NCBI RefSeq assembly: GCF_041260665.1
Contig: NZ_JBGCCT010000001.1
Coordinates: 735,263-799,262, forward strand
Direction of reading: 5' to 3'
Source: Catenulispora sp. GP43
GTDB taxonomy: Bacteria > Actinomycetota > Actinomycetes > Streptomycetales > Catenulisporaceae
Length of the DNA: 64,000 nt
The notes under the pieces were generated by a model. It was not told the DNA's origin and did no database searches. It worked only from the letters and a program-made list of their open reading frames with translations. Position 1 is the stretch's first letter. Each line of letters opens with the position of its first letter. The position numbers and the translations under genes are program-made. Shown here piece after piece: positions 43,979 to 56,214 of this stretch.

Positions 43979-44200
43979 TTACTTGGCCAGCAGGTCCAGA
44001 GCCGCCTGGCTGCGCTCAACGGTGGCCTTCACCAACGCCATGAACTCAGGGTCGGCCTTACGAGCCTCGATGCGCTCCAACAAGGCGCCCCGGACCTCCT
44101 CGGCGACCGAGATGCCATCGGTCTTGGCAATCAGCTCCAGCGCTTCGGCCTGCTCGGCGGGGACACGCACAGTAAAGGCGCGAGTCTCGTTGCTGCTCAT
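43979..44200 (-). CDS. Ribbon-helix-helix antitoxin (partner of the doc remnant)
   Basis: The 73-aa protein has an RHH DNA-binding segment (RAFTVRVPAEQAEALELIAK, then GISVAEEVRGALLERI) and a C-terminal helix that would bind the toxin. GGAGG lies 9 bases before the ATG at 44198-44200; a longer frame is unsupported. The toxin start is 15 bases downstream, the arrangement of a type II module. Because the toxin is broken, this is now an orphan antitoxin that may still autorepress. Confidence 0.82.
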   Translation of the reverse strand: MSSNETRAFTVRVPAEQAEALELIAKTDGISVAEEVRGALLERIEARKADPEFMALVKATVERSQAALDLLAK

Positions 44201-44357
44201 GGTTCTCCCTCCGGTGGAGATGCTTCCAATACGAAACCGCACCACGGTGCATTGCACCAGAGTGTGCGCGTCGGCCAGCCTTCTCTCCCGCTCAGCCGAC
44301 CGTCGCACCTGACTCACCGGAGCAATCCATCCAGCACCAATCCAGCACCGGAACGCA

Positions 44358-44391
44358 GCAGGAGCCGAGCCCTAGCGGGCTCGGCTCCTGC
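44358..44391. terminator. Terminator hairpin downstream of ychF
   Basis: A perfect 15-bp stem (GCAGGAGCCGAGCCC pairing with GGGCTCGGCTCCTGC, loop TAGC) lies 46 bases past the ychF stop and 157 bases before the antitoxin start. It has no T-run, in keeping with the other terminators in this window. Confidence 0.82.
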
Positions 44392-44436
44392 GACCTGCGC
44401 GCTTGACAGGAACGACCACTCGCAGTAACGACTCGA

Positions 44437-45510
44437 CTACACGTTGAACCGGAAGTCGACGACATCCCCGTCGGCCATGACGTAGTCCTTGCCCTCCATC
44501 CGGGCCTTGCCCTTGGCCCGCGCCTCGGCGACCGACCCGAGCTCGATCAGGTCCTCGAACGACACGATCTCCGCCTTGATGAACCCGCGCTGGAAGTCCG
44601 TGTGGATCACGCCCGCGGCCTCGGGCGCGGTGGCACCCTTGCGGATGGTCCACGCGCGCGACTCCTTCGGGCCGGCGGTGAGGTAGGTCTGCAGGCCCAG
44701 GGTCTCGAAGCCGACGCGCGCCAGCTGGTTCAGGCCCGACTCCTCCTGGCCCATGCCCTGCAGCAGTTCCAGGGCCTCGTCGTCGGGGAGCTCCATCAGC
44801 TCGTGCTCGATCTTCGCGTCCAGGAAGATCGCCTCCGCCGGGGCGACCAGGGCGCGCATCTCGTCCTTCAGCGCGTCGTTGGTGAGCTCGTCCTCGTCGA
44901 CGTTGAAGACGTACAGGAACGGCTTGGCGGTCAGCAGGTGGAGCTCGCGCAGCGGTTCGCGGTCCAGGCGGGCGGCGAAGACGGTCTTGCCGGAGTCCAG
45001 GACCTTCTTGGCCTCCTCGACCGCGGCGACGGTGGCCTGGATCTCCTTCTTCATCCGCGCCTCCTTCTGCAGGCGCGGCAGGGCCTTCTCGATGGTCTGC
45101 AGGTCGGCCAGGATCAGCTCGGTGTTGATGGTCTCGATGTCGTCGGCCGGGGAGACCTTGCCGTCGACGTGGACCACGTTGGGGTCGGTGAAGACCCGGA
45201 TCACCTGGCAGATGGCGTCGGCCTCGCGGATGTTGGCCAGGAACTTGTTGCCCAGGCCCTGCCCCTCGCTGGCGCCGCGGACGATGCCGGCGATGTCGAC
45301 GAAGGTGACGGTGGCCGGGACCACCTTCTGCGAGGTGTACAGCTCGGCGAGCTTGGCCAGCCGCGGGTCCGGGACGCCGACCACGCCCTCGTTCGGGTCG
45401 ATGGTGGCGAAGGGGTAGTTCGCGGCGAGCACGTCGTTCTTGGTGAGCGCGTTGAACAAGGTCGACTTGCCCACGTTCGGGAGTCCGACGATTCCGATGG
45501 TGAGCGCCAT
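44437..45510 (-). CDS. ychF: Obg-like ATPase YchF
   Basis: The 357-aa cytoplasmic P-loop protein has G1 [22 protein letters not shown] (switch region), [22 protein letters not shown] (G3) and the variant G4 NVDEDE, where Glu replaces the Asp of NKxD, explaining the ATP preference of YchF. A coiled coil occupies about residues 125-200 and a TGS domain the C-terminus ([21 protein letters not shown], ending DVVDFRFNV). It binds ribosomes and is linked to stress responses. The start ATG is well supported by conservation of [14 protein letters not shown]. Confidence 0.97.
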   Translation of the reverse strand: MALTIGIVGLPNVGKSTLFNALTKNDVLAANYPFATIDPNEGVVGVPDPRLAKLAELYTSQKVVPATVTFVDIAGIVRGASEGQGLGNKFLANIREADAICQVIRVFTDPNVVHVDGKVSPADDIETINTELILADLQTIEKALPRLQKEARMKKEIQATVAAVEEAKKVLDSGKTVFAARLDREPLRELHLLTAKPFLYVFNVDEDELTNDALKDEMRALVAPAEAIFLDAKIEHELMELPDDEALELLQGMGQEESGLNQLARVGFETLGLQTYLTAGPKESRAWTIRKGATAPEAAGVIHTDFQRGFIKAEIVSFEDLIELGSVAEARAKGKARMEGKDYVMADGDVVDFRFNV

Positions 45511-45713
45511 TGTCCAACTGTCCTATCGACGTCGCGTACGGGATGCAGAGCGGAGCCGGAATCGGCCCGTCCTCCAGTATCGCAGCCCGCCGGGACCGCT
45601 ACGCCGATCGAGGGGACTCACCCGGTCCGGGACACCGGGTCCGACGCCCCCGGAAGCGCCCGCGCGAGGCTCGGGCCCGTCCGCGACCAGTGCGAGAGAA
45701 CCCGGAGGTCGGC

Positions 45714-46471
45714 GTGCGGCACACCCGCGTCAGATTCAAAAAGACCGCCCTGGCCGCCGCCGGGCACTCGCACTACGCGAACTTCGACTTCGCCGGCGAG
45801 AGCGTGACCTTTCCGGCCTTCAACATCCCGCCCACACAGCCTTTCCCATCAGTACAGATCACCACGGACAGCACCGCGCCCTCCCAGGCTTCAGGCCGGA
45901 GCGCGTTCCTCAACGCCTCGACGCCCTTCGCGCAGGTCTTCGGCAGCTCCCAGGGCGAGCCCTACGCACTGCTGCGCTCCGCCAAGGGCCTGAACCCCTC
46001 GGCCACGGTCGTGCACTTCGACCGGCCGCTGGTCCCGGGCACCCGGGGCTTCGCCCTCGGCGACGTGGACGCCGAGAAGACCCGGGTCACCGCCTACGAC
46101 GCCGCCGGCAGGCAGGTGCCGGTCGGCTTCCAAGGCTCGTTCAACTACTGCCAGGGCACGCCGCTGCCCAGCGTCTGCGCCGGCCAGACCGAGACCGAGA
46201 CCGACCAGCCGACCTGGGACCCGGGAACCTCCTACCTGGTCGGCAACGTCGCCGACACCAACGGCGCCGCCGGCTGGTTCCGGCCGGACGCCGCGGTGAG
46301 CACCCGATCACGTCGCACTCGAACGGCACCGTCACCTACACCCCGGACCCCGGCGTCCCCGACGTCCCCGGCGGCCTGCCGGCCGAGGCCGTGGCGGCCC
46401 TGGCCCTGGTCGGCACCGGAGCGGCGCTGACCGTCGCGACGCGCGGGGCGCGCAAGGCGCGCGAGGCATAA
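45714..46471 (+). pseudogene. Frameshifted cell-surface protein gene
   Basis: A GTG with GGAGG 5 bases upstream opens a frame reading RHTRVRFKKTALAAAGHSHYA, then a beta-rich domain to GWFRPDAAV near 46290. Beyond that this frame becomes Arg/Pro/Ser garbage, while another frame continues convincingly with HPITSHSNGTVTYTPDPGV, a linker and a transmembrane helix (AVAALALVGTGAALTVATR) with basic tail, ending at TAA 46469-46471. A single-base indel near 46290-46300 explains this. The hydrophobic core of the signal peptide also seems missing between AAA and GHSHYA. Function was probably a wall- or membrane-anchored surface protein. Confidence 0.65.
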
Positions 46472-46518
46472 CCGCAGGACCCGCCGCACAGGCGTGCCCC
46501 GGGGGACAATATGGACCC

Positions 46519-47613
46519 ATGATGCCTGTGCTGCTGCTGGTGATCGGGATCGCGTTCGGCGCGCTGCTCGGCGTGTTGTGGGAGCGGTCCCGCCGCCTGA
46601 CCCTGAACTCGCAGGCGCTGGACCAGTCCGCGGACCGGCTGCTGGCGCTGGCCGGCTCGCAGTTCGACGCGGCGGGCCGGCCGATCAACGAGTCGCTGTC
46701 GCGGCTGGACGACCGGCTCCGCGACATCGAGCGGGGCCGCGCCGCCTCCCAGGCGGCGCTGGCCCAGCAGATCGACGACGTCCGCACCGCCGCCGGGGCG
46801 CTCGGCACCCAGACCGCGGCTCTGGTCACCGCGCTCCGCCGGCCCGAAGTGCGCGGCCAGTGGGGCGAGATGCACCTGCGCCGCGCCGTGGAGCTGGCGG
46901 GCATGGTCGACCGCTGCGACTTCGAGACCCAGACCGTGATCCCCGGCTCGCACGGCTCCACCGGCACCGAGGGCATGCTGCGGCCGGACCTGGTGGTGCA
47001 CCTGGCCGGGGACAAGTACGTGGTCGTGGACGCCAAGACCCCGCTGGCCGCGTACCTGGACGCCGCGGAGAGCACGGACGAGACCGAGCGGATGCAGTTC
47101 CTGGCCTCCCACGCCAAGCACCTGCGCGCCCACGTCGACCAGCTGGCCTCGAAGGCCTACTGGCGGGCCCTGGGCGCCAGCGGCCGGCCGACGCCGGAGT
47201 TCGTGGTGCTGTTCGTCCCCGGCGAAGCTTTTCTTTCACAGGCTGTGGATATCGATCCGGACCTGCTGGAGCACGCCGCCGCGCGCCGGGTGGTGATCGC
47301 CACCCCGACCACGCTGATCGCCCTGCTCCGCACGGTCGCCTACGCCTGGACCCAGGACTCGCTGGCAGCGAACGCCCGGCAGGTGTTCGAGCTCGGCCGG
47401 GAGCTGTACGCGCGGCTGAACACGATGAGCGGGCACCTGGACCGCGTCGGCAAGGGGCTGAACTCGGCGGTCGCGGCCTACAACCAGTCGGTGGGTTCGC
47501 TGGAGACGCGGGTGCTGGTCACGGCGCGGCGGCTGAACGAGCTCGGGCTGGTGGACGAGGAGCTGACGGTGCCGGCGCAGGTGGAGATCCAGACACGGGC
47601 TTTGTCGGACTAG
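46519..47613 (+). CDS. rmuC: DNA recombination protein RmuC
   Basis: The 364-aa protein begins with a membrane helix (LLLVIGIAFGALLGVLW), a coiled coil to about 110, and then the RmuC nuclease-like domain: RGQWGEMHLRRAVELAGM near 114, MLRPDLVVHLAGDKYVVVDAKTP near 153 and EFVVLFVPGEAFLSQA near 228. The VDAKTP segment is the PD-(D/E)xK-like core. The family limits inversions between repeats. It is transcribed alone on the plus strand, with the C-terminal helices ending VEIQTRALSD. Confidence 0.93.
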   Translation: MMPVLLLVIGIAFGALLGVLWERSRRLTLNSQALDQSADRLLALAGSQFDAAGRPINESLSRLDDRLRDIERGRAASQAALAQQIDDVRTAAGALGTQTAALVTALRRPEVRGQWGEMHLRRAVELAGMVDRCDFETQTVIPGSHGSTGTEGMLRPDLVVHLAGDKYVVVDAKTPLAAYLDAAESTDETERMQFLASHAKHLRAHVDQLASKAYWRALGASGRPTPEFVVLFVPGEAFLSQAVDIDPDLLEHAAARRVVIATPTTLIALLRTVAYAWTQDSLAANARQVFELGRELYARLNTMSGHLDRVGKGLNSAVAAYNQSVGSLETRVLVTARRLNELGLVDEELTVPAQVEIQTRALSD

Positions 47614-47736
47614 GAACCAGCGCTCACCCACCCGACGGCCGCAGCCGGCCGCAGCCCGCCGCTCCGACCAGCACACCTGTGTCCGGCGGCGTTTCGCTAC
47701 CCGAATTGTGCGCAATCGCGTCGTAGGTTCGGATCT

Positions 47737-48357
47737 GTGAACGAAGGAGCCAGCCGCCTCGCGCCCCGCCCCGCCGCCCGGGTCCCGCAGACCCGCCGCG
47801 ACCGCGACGCGCTGCGCCGTGAGCGCATGACCGCGCCGCTGGACTTCCGCTCCACCGGTCCCACGCGGCCCGGTTCGCGGCCCGGTTCGCGGCCCCGTCC
47901 GCGTCCGGCGGGCCAGGCCGGCGCCGCCGTCGGCGCCCCCACCGCAGCCCGGGCCGCCCGGGCCGCCAAGCGCCGCCAGGCCCTGACCGCCTGGGGCGTG
48001 CTGCTCATGGTCGCCGGGCCCACGATGACCGCCGCCGCGCTCGACGCGCTGCTCACCGGGGACGCGCACTGGCTCTTCGACCTGGTCTTCGTCGCCGCGT
48101 CCTTCCACGCCGCGACCCTGGTCCGGCGCCGGGACCTGCTGGCCGGCGTCATCGTGCCGCCGCTGGCGTACTGCGCCGGGCTGCTCACCGCGGTGCAGTT
48201 CGGCGTCATGGGGGCCGGCCACGGGCCGGTCGGCCAACTCGCCTCGGTCGGCGCGCTGCTCGCGGTCAAGCCGCGGCCGCTGTTCCTGGGCACGGCGCTG
48301 GCCGCGGTGCTGATCGCGGCGCGGTGGGCCGGGATGCGGAGCGCCGCCAAACGCTAG
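47737..48357 (+). CDS. DUF6542-type membrane protein
   Basis: The 206-aa protein has a long basic, Arg/Pro-rich cytoplasmic N-terminus (residues 1-80, including RSTGPTRPGSRPGSRPRPRP) and about four transmembrane helices from 84 to 200. AWLFDLVF-like and LLAGVIVPPLAYCAGLLTAVQFG segments match the DUF6542 family found next to ispH/xseA in actinomycetes. The GTG start lacks a strong ribosome-binding site. Function unknown. Confidence 0.75.
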   Translation: MNEGASRLAPRPAARVPQTRRDRDALRRERMTAPLDFRSTGPTRPGSRPGSRPRPRPAGQAGAAVGAPTAARAARAAKRRQALTAWGVLLMVAGPTMTAAALDALLTGDAHWLFDLVFVAASFHAATLVRRRDLLAGVIVPPLAYCAGLLTAVQFGVMGAGHGPVGQLASVGALLAVKPRPLFLGTALAAVLIAARWAGMRSAAKR

Positions 48358-48399
48358 CCCGGCCCACCCCGCACGGCGAGCAAGCAAGGACCGCGAGAG

Positions 48400-48969
48400 A
48401 TGAACGGCGAGATCTGGTTCGAGATCGACCCCGGCGGCCGCTTCCCCCTCGACGACTACAGCTGCCGCTTCCTGGCCGGGCTCCGCCGCGCCGCGCTGAG
48501 CTGGGGTCCGCTCGGCGTGATCGCCTTCGACTCCTGGGCCCTGGCGCTGGCCGGGCCGTCGGTACTGGCGGTGCTCACCGTCCCGGAGACGGCCCCGTTC
48601 GGGCTCCAGCTGCGGATGGCGCACAGGGAGTTCGGCGGCTTCTGGGGCGACGACTGCACGATCTGGGAGAACTACACCCCTAGTGCACCGGGCTTCATCA
48701 ACGTACAGGACCCGGAAGCGGCTCCGGAGGAGATGGCACAGCGGGCTGCGGACTGGATCGCCACGCAGCTCTCCAGGCCGCTCCTCTTAGAGGAGCATCG
48801 CAGCCCCGCCTTAGGGCTCCGGCGTCGGACGTGGGTGTTCGCCGACACCGGAGAACGCCTGCCCTGTTGCCGCAGCTGCCACAAACCGCCGTTCCCGGGC
48901 GACGAACCGCGCCGGGGCCAGACCCTGGTCGCGCACATACGGGATGCGGCCCCCAGTTCCGCCTGGTGA
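48400..48969 (+). CDS. Hypothetical protein with a C-terminal CxxC
   Basis: This 189-aa soluble protein has no family that I recognise. The N-terminal half is beta-rich (GEIWFEIDPGGRFPLDDYS), followed by FGGFWGDDCTIWENYTPSAPG and a helix rich in Ala and Glu. The C-terminus has LPCCRSCHKPPFPGDEP, a possible metal or redox site. GAGAG precedes the ATG. It is convergent with ispH, 5 bases apart. Codon use is like its neighbours, so it is likely a real gene. Confidence 0.65.
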   Translation: MNGEIWFEIDPGGRFPLDDYSCRFLAGLRRAALSWGPLGVIAFDSWALALAGPSVLAVLTVPETAPFGLQLRMAHREFGGFWGDDCTIWENYTPSAPGFINVQDPEAAPEEMAQRAADWIATQLSRPLLLEEHRSPALGLRRRTWVFADTGERLPCCRSCHKPPFPGDEPRRGQTLVAHIRDAAPSSAW

Positions 48970-48974
48970 GGCGG

Positions 48975-49961
48975 TTACGCCTCGCCGCCGCCCTCGCGCA
49001 TGTCCTTGCGCAGCTCCGGCGGCAGCGCGAACAGCAGCTTCTCCTCCGCCGAGCGGACGACCTCGACCGTCCCGTACCCGCGCTCGGCGAGCCACGCCAG
49101 CACGCCCTCGACCAGGTCCTCCGGGACCGAGGCGCCGGAGGTCAGGCCGACCGTGCGGACGCCCTCCAGCCACTCCTCGCTGATCTCGGAGGCGAAGTCG
49201 ACCAGGTACGCGGCACCCGCGCCGGCCTCCAGCGCGACCTCGACCAGGCGCACCGAGTTCGAGGAGTTCTTGGAGCCGACCACGATCACCAGGTCGGAGT
49301 CGGCCGCGATGCGCTTGACCGCGATCTGCCGGTTCTGGGTGGCGTAGCAGATGTCGTCGGACGGCGGGTCCAGTAGTAGCGGGAACTTCGCGCGCAGCCG
49401 GTCTACGGTCGCGGTGGTCTCGTCCACCGACAGCGTGGTCTGCGACAGCCAGGCCACCTTCGCCGGGTCGCGCACCTCCACGTCGGCCACCGAGTCCGGG
49501 CCGTCGACCAGGATAATGTGCTCCGGCGCCTCGCCGGTAGTGCCGACGACCTCCTCGTGGCCGTCGTGGCCGATGAGCAGGATGTCGTAGTCCTGCTCGG
49601 CGAAGCGCACGGCCTCCTTGTGCACCTTGGTGACCAGCGGGCAGGTCGCGTCGATGGTCTTCAGGCCGCGCCGGGACGCCTCGTCGTGCACGATCGGCGC
49701 GACGCCGTGCGCGGAGAACACCACAGTCGCGCCCTCGGGCACCTCGTCGGTCTCCTCCACGAAGATCGCGCCGCGGTTCTGCAGCGTCTGCACGACGTGC
49801 TTGTTGTGCACGATCTCCTTGCGGACGTACACCGGCGCCCCATAGAGCTCCAACGCCTTCTCCACGGTCACGACCGCGCGGTCCACACCAGCGCAGTAGC
49901 CGCGGGGCGCGGCGAGGAGGACGCGGCGGTCTTCAGGCGCAGAGACGTTCATGGTTCCCAT
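48975..49961 (-). CDS. ispH: 4-hydroxy-3-methylbut-2-enyl diphosphate reductase IspH
   Basis: The 328-aa iron-sulfur enzyme performs the last step of the MEP isoprenoid pathway, making IPP and DMAPP from HMBPP. The three cluster-binding cysteines are visible in GYCAGVDRA (residue 23), [11 protein letters not shown] and [11 protein letters not shown]. The motifs AHGV and [10 protein letters not shown] are family-typical. Two in-frame ATGs (49961 and 49952) are possible starts. It is divergent from xseA, as in Mycobacterium and Streptomyces. Confidence 0.97.
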   Translation of the reverse strand: MGTMNVSAPEDRRVLLAAPRGYCAGVDRAVVTVEKALELYGAPVYVRKEIVHNKHVVQTLQNRGAIFVEETDEVPEGATVVFSAHGVAPIVHDEASRRGLKTIDATCPLVTKVHKEAVRFAEQDYDILLIGHDGHEEVVGTTGEAPEHIILVDGPDSVADVEVRDPAKVAWLSQTTLSVDETTATVDRLRAKFPLLLDPPSDDICYATQNRQIAVKRIAADSDLVIVVGSKNSSNSVRLVEVALEAGAGAAYLVDFASEISEEWLEGVRTVGLTSGASVPEDLVEGVLAWLAERGYGTVEVVRSAEEKLLFALPPELRKDMREGGGEA

Positions 49962-50058
49962 GGTAGGCGGCCCGCCGGACTCCGCGTCCCATGATCGGCT
50001 CTCTCCACAACTTCGCCACGTCCGCGCCGCGTCGCCCCCGATGGCTACGCTCCTCTGT

Positions 50059-51339
50059 ATGGCGATGCAATCCTCGGCCGAACAGCCCATCCCCGTCCGC
50101 GCGGTCTCCGAGGCGGTGGCCGGGTGGATCTCCCGGCTGGGGGCGATCTGGGTCGAGGGACAGCTGGCGCAGATCAACAAGCGGCCCGGGTCACAGATGG
50201 TGTACCTGGTGCTCCGGGACCCGTCCGCGGACGTGTCCGTGCAGATCACCACGTTCCGTCGGGTGTTCGAAGCAGTGGTGCCCCCGCTTACGGAGGGCGC
50301 ACGGGTCATCGTCTACGGGAAGCCGGACTTCTACGTCCCGCGTTCCTCGTTCTCCATCCGCGCCGAAGAGATCCGACAGGTCGGCCTCGGAGAACTGCTC
50401 GCGCGCCTGGAGATGCTGAAGGCGAAGCTCAAGGCGGAGGGCCTGTTCGATCCGCGCAGGAAGAAGCCGCTCCCGTTCCTCCCGCACTGTGTGGGCCTTA
50501 TCACCGGACGTGCCTCAGCGGCGGAGCGGGACGTACTGGAGAACGCTAAGCGCCGGTGGCCCGGAGTCCAGTTCCGGGTGGTGAACACCGACGTGCAGGG
50601 GCCGAAGGCGGTTCCGCAGATCCTGCCGGCACTGGCCCAGCTCGACGCGGATCCCGAAGTGGACGTGATCATCATCGCGCGCGGTGGAGGTTCTGTAGAG
50701 GATCTCCTCCCCTTCTCCGATGAAGCACTCATCAGGGCTGTCGGCGAGTGCGAGACACCGGTGGTCTCCGCGATCGGCCACGAGCCGGACTCCCCGATCC
50801 TGGACCTGGTCGCCGACTTCCGGGCCTCGACGCCCACCGACGCGGCCAAGCGGGTCGTCCCGGACGTCGCCGAGGAGATGGACCGGGTCGCGGAGTTGCG
50901 GCGCAGTGCGTGGCGCTCCGTGGCACGGATACTGGAACGCGAAGCCATGGGACTGACGTCCTTCCGGCAGCGGCCGGTACTGGCTTCTCCGTACTCGATG
51001 ATCGACGGCCGCCGCAACGACCTCGACGAGCTCGTCCGGCGGGCCCGGTCCAGCGTCGGGCACCGTCTGGACCGCGCCGGCGACGACCTCGGGCACACCT
51101 TGGCCCGGGTCCGCGCGCTGTCCCCCATGGCGACCCTGGAGCGCGGCTACTCGATCGTCCTGGCGCCGTCCGGACACGCCGTGAGGTCCGCCGAGGAGGT
51201 CGGCGAGGGGGACGTGCTCGACGTCCGCCTCGCCTCCGGGCGCTTGAACGCGGCGGTCTCCGAAGTGTTCCTCTCCGACGCTCCTCCTACTGACGATTCT
51301 CCTGCTGACGCTTCTACTGGTGAGGAGCCCAGCGAGTAA
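50059..51339 (+). CDS. xseA: Exodeoxyribonuclease VII large subunit
   Basis: The 426-aa protein has an N-terminal OB-fold ([35 protein letters not shown]) at residues 10-105 and the catalytic domain ([62 protein letters not shown]) to about 290, then a helical tail. With XseB it degrades single-stranded DNA. The start [10 protein letters not shown] is chosen by homology; an ATG 18 bases earlier is possible. A GNAT gene on the other strand overlaps its 3' end by 26 bases and separates it from xseB. Confidence 0.94.
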   Translation: MAMQSSAEQPIPVRAVSEAVAGWISRLGAIWVEGQLAQINKRPGSQMVYLVLRDPSADVSVQITTFRRVFEAVVPPLTEGARVIVYGKPDFYVPRSSFSIRAEEIRQVGLGELLARLEMLKAKLKAEGLFDPRRKKPLPFLPHCVGLITGRASAAERDVLENAKRRWPGVQFRVVNTDVQGPKAVPQILPALAQLDADPEVDVIIIARGGGSVEDLLPFSDEALIRAVGECETPVVSAIGHEPDSPILDLVADFRASTPTDAAKRVVPDVAEEMDRVAELRRSAWRSVARILEREAMGLTSFRQRPVLASPYSMIDGRRNDLDELVRRARSSVGHRLDRAGDDLGHTLARVRALSPMATLERGYSIVLAPSGHAVRSAEEVGEGDVLDVRLASGRLNAAVSEVFLSDAPPTDDSPADASTGEEPSE

Positions 51340-51817
51340 GGGCGACGCCCTTGGGGTCTTCGAAGCCGAGTTCGCGGTAGAGCCCCTCGCCGAACTCACT
51401 GGAGTGGAGCTCCAGCCGAACGATCCCCTGAGCCGTGTACCAGTCAAGGAGTGCCTGGAGAACCAGGCGTGAGTATCCGCGCCGCCTATAGCGTTCCTCG
51501 GTACAGACTCCATATATATAGCCGGACTGCCCTGCCGGGTTCCGTGAGCTCGGCAGGCGCTCATCGATGGTGCCTATAGCGCTGGCCGCGAGACCGTTCC
51601 CGTCGAGCGCGTCGATGACGAAGCACACGGTCCCCGCCTCGTCCCCGGCCTCCAGCCACATACGGAGCTTCTTCACGGCCGCCACATGGTTCGGCTCGTC
51701 CGCCGCGGGCGGCTCGGCCCCGAACACGTCGAAGGCCATCTTGTGCCGCAGCCGCTGGATCTCTTCCTCGTCACCGGGCACGGCCCGGCGCACGCGTACT
51801 TCCTCGGTACCAGTCAC
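51314..51817 (-). CDS. GNAT-family N-acetyltransferase
   Basis: The 167-aa protein has a GNAT fold with the acetyl-CoA loop [20 protein letters not shown] near residues 107-126 and a C-terminal [16 protein letters not shown] typical of the family. Substrate unknown. It lies antisense between xseA and xseB, overlapping the end of xseA by 26 bases and ending 22 bases before the xseB start region on the other side. Its placement splits a normally adjacent gene pair. Confidence 0.88.
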   Translation of the reverse strand: MTGTEEVRVRRAVPGDEEEIQRLRHKMAFDVFGAEPPAADEPNHVAAVKKLRMWLEAGDEAGTVCFVIDALDGNGLAASAIGTIDERLPSSRNPAGQSGYIYGVCTEERYRRRGYSRLVLQALLDWYTAQGIVRLELHSSEFGEGLYRELGFEDPKGVALTRWAPHQ

Positions 51818-51839
51818 AGCCGGAAACTATCCTGAAGCC

Positions 51840-52097
51840 ATGGCGAACGAGACGACGATTATTTCCGGCGAGACTCCGGACCTGTCCCACCTCGGCTACG
51901 AGCAGGCCCGCGACGAGCTGATGGATGTCGTCCGGCGCCTGGAGACCGGCGGCCTGACGCTGGAGGAGTCGCTGGCCGCCTGGGAACGCGGCGAGGCGCT
52001 CGCCAAGCACTGCCAGGCGAAGCTTGACGGCGCGCGGGCCCGGCTGGACGCCGCGATCGGCGCCGGCAATGGGAACGGGAACGGCGAGGAGAGCTGA
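51840..52097 (+). CDS. xseB: Exodeoxyribonuclease VII small subunit
   Basis: The 85-aa protein has the XseB pattern: [40 protein letters not shown], and a C-terminal helix [14 protein letters not shown], followed by an extra [10 protein letters not shown] tail. It assembles in several copies on XseA. The ATG at 51840-51842 is used. Because the GNAT gene intervenes on the other strand, xseB is about 500 bases from xseA and may need its own promoter. Confidence 0.94.
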   Translation: MANETTIISGETPDLSHLGYEQARDELMDVVRRLETGGLTLEESLAAWERGEALAKHCQAKLDGARARLDAAIGAGNGNGNGEES

Positions 52098-52106
52098 GCT
52101 CAAGCG

Positions 52107-52134
52107 CCCCGGGAGCTCAGGAGAGCTCCCGGGG
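52107..52134. terminator. Bidirectional terminator between xseB and glpX
   Basis: A perfect 12-bp stem (CCCCGGGAGCTC pairing with GAGCTCCCGGGG, loop AGGA) occupies most of the 48-base gap between the convergent xseB and glpX genes and can serve both. Confidence 0.85.
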
Positions 52135-52145
52135 AACGCCGGGAA

Positions 52146-53177
52146 TCAGTGGAAAGCCACCGCGCTGTACTGCCGCAGCTTGTCCAGCCGGTGCTCGGAG
52201 TCGATGCGGCGCACCGTGCCCGACTTGGAGCGCATCACCAGCGACTGCGTCGTCGCGCCGCCGCCGGTGTAGTGCACGCCGCGGACCAGTTCGCCGTCGG
52301 TGATGCCGGTGATCGCGACGAAGCAGTTCTCGCCGGAGACCAGGTCGTCGGTGAGCAGGACGCGGTCCAGGTCGTGCCCGGCGTCCACCGCGAGCCGGCG
52401 CTCGGCGTCGTCCTTGGGCCACAGCCGGCCCTGGATCACCCCGCCCAGGCACTTGATCGCGCAGGCCGCGATGATGCCCTCGGGGGTGCCGCCGACGCCG
52501 AGCAGCAGGTCCACGCCGGTGCCGGGGCGGGTGGCCATGATCGCGCCGGCCACGTCGCCGTCGGAGATGAACTTGATGCGGGCGCCCGCCTCGCGGATCT
52601 CGGCGACCAGGCCCTCGTGGCGCGGGCGGTCCAGGACCACCACGGTGATGTCGCCGGGCTCGCGGCGCTTGGCGCGGGCCACGGCGCGGATGTTCTCGGC
52701 CACCGGCGCGGTGATGTCGACCACGTCCGCGGCCTCGGGGCCGGCGACCAGCTTGTCCATGTAGAACACGGCCGAGGGGTCGTACATGCTGTGCCGGTCG
52801 GCGACCGCGATCACGGCCAGCGCGTTGGGCATGCCCTTGCCGGCCAGGGTGGTCCCGTCGATCGGGTCCACGGCCACGTCGCACTCCGGCCCGGAGCCGT
52901 CGCCGACCTCCTCGCCGTTGAAGAGCATTGGCGCGTGGTCCTTCTCACCCTCGCCGATGACGACCACGCCGCGCATCGAGACGGTGTTGATCAGTTTGCG
53001 CATCGCGTTCACGGCGGCGCCGTCGGCGGCGTTCTTGTCGCCCTTGCCGACCCAGCGGCCGGCCGCCATCGCCGCCGCCTCGGTGACCCGGGCCAGCTCC
53101 AGCGCCAGGTTGCGGTCGGGGGCCTCGGAGCTGTCGGAGGTGTGGTTGTCGTTCGCCTGCGGGTCTGCGGCGTTCAT
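52146..53177 (-). CDS. glpX: Class II fructose-1,6-bisphosphatase GlpX
   Basis: The 343-aa enzyme dephosphorylates fructose-1,6-bisphosphate in gluconeogenesis. Family motifs are [19 protein letters not shown] near residue 74, [13 protein letters not shown] near 104 (metal binding), [16 protein letters not shown] and [15 protein letters not shown]. The ATG at 53175-53177 has GAGGAG upstream. It is divergent from DUF4245 and convergent with xseB, an order conserved in actinobacteria. Cytoplasmic, Mg/Mn-dependent. Confidence 0.96.
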   Translation of the reverse strand: MNAADPQANDNHTSDSSEAPDRNLALELARVTEAAAMAAGRWVGKGDKNAADGAAVNAMRKLINTVSMRGVVVIGEGEKDHAPMLFNGEEVGDGSGPECDVAVDPIDGTTLAGKGMPNALAVIAVADRHSMYDPSAVFYMDKLVAGPEAADVVDITAPVAENIRAVARAKRREPGDITVVVLDRPRHEGLVAEIREAGARIKFISDGDVAGAIMATRPGTGVDLLLGVGGTPEGIIAACAIKCLGGVIQGRLWPKDDAERRLAVDAGHDLDRVLLTDDLVSGENCFVAITGITDGELVRGVHYTGGGATTQSLVMRSKSGTVRRIDSEHRLDKLRQYSAVAFH

Positions 53178-53349
53178 GTATTTAGAGCTCCTCGAGGAGG
53201 GGGATCCGCATCGTCGCGGTTCACGAGGGATGTCGAGGGAGATCGTATCGAGGCTCGCACGAGCCCGGTACCGCGAAGTGGCCGGGGTCATGTCCGGCGC
53301 TGGCGGGACCCGGCGCGAACCTCAAGTGGACGGATGGGACCATATCCGT

Positions 53350-53940
53350 ATGGCTCGCGTCTCTCCGCTGAAGAAGTCCCTGAGGGACATGCTGCTTTCC
53401 ATGGCGGTGATCTCCCTCCCGCTCGTCGCGATCGTCGAGTGGTTCCCCCACGACTCCAAGAAGCCGGAGGACGCGGTCCAGACGGTCGACTACACGATCC
53501 CGCTGGCCCAGGCCCGCCGCGACGCCGACCTCCCCTTCCAGGCCTTGGCCCCGACCAGCCTGCCGCCGGGCTGGCGCGCCACCTCGGTGCACGCCGACTT
53601 CGACCCCGGCGCGCAGCTGCGCTGGGAGCTCGGCTTCCTGACCTCCGACGACCAGTACGTCGCGCTGGACCAGATCGCCGGCGGCAAGGGCCTGGACGAG
53701 TTGCTGACCCTGCAGGCCCCCGACGCCGCCCCGGTCTCCGGCGCCGGCGGCACGGTCACCGCCGGCGGCTACCAGTGGCAGGTCTACGTGACCCCGGACG
53801 GCAGCCGGCACGCGCTGGTGCGCACCACCGCGCCGGTGGGCAGCGCGGCGCCCACGACCCTGGGGAAGGTCTCGGTCGTGGTGTCCGGCAGCGGCGCGAT
53901 GTCGGAGTTGGAGACGCTCGCCGGATCGCTGCAGCAGTAG
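53350..53940 (+). CDS. DUF4245 family membrane-anchored protein
   Basis: The 196-aa protein has one N-terminal signal anchor (DMLLSMAVISLPLVAIVEWF, residues 13-32) and an exported DUF4245 domain (PFQALAPTSLPPGWRATSVH, YQWQVYVTPDGSRHALVRT). It is the usual divergent neighbour of glpX in actinobacteria, including mycobacteria. Function is unknown. An upstream in-frame extension lies antisense to glpX and is discounted. Confidence 0.9.
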   Translation: MARVSPLKKSLRDMLLSMAVISLPLVAIVEWFPHDSKKPEDAVQTVDYTIPLAQARRDADLPFQALAPTSLPPGWRATSVHADFDPGAQLRWELGFLTSDDQYVALDQIAGGKGLDELLTLQAPDAAPVSGAGGTVTAGGYQWQVYVTPDGSRHALVRTTAPVGSAAPTTLGKVSVVVSGSGAMSELETLAGSLQQ

Positions 53941-54024
53941 GCCTCAGAGCCCGAACACCTCGAACACAAAGACGTCTCACCCATTCGCCGTCGCACCCTG
54001 GCACGCCTACGCGTTCCATGGTGA

Positions 54025-56094
<2,070 letters not shown>

Positions 56095-56214
56095 GCGGAG
56101 GTTCCGCCCCCGCACCCCTGCCCCGGCCGCTCGCATCTCAACGTAGGCAGCGCTGTCCGATCCCGGCGGCAACCACCGCGTCGTGCACAGTCGCCGGGCA
56201 TCTCGCCGGCAGCG

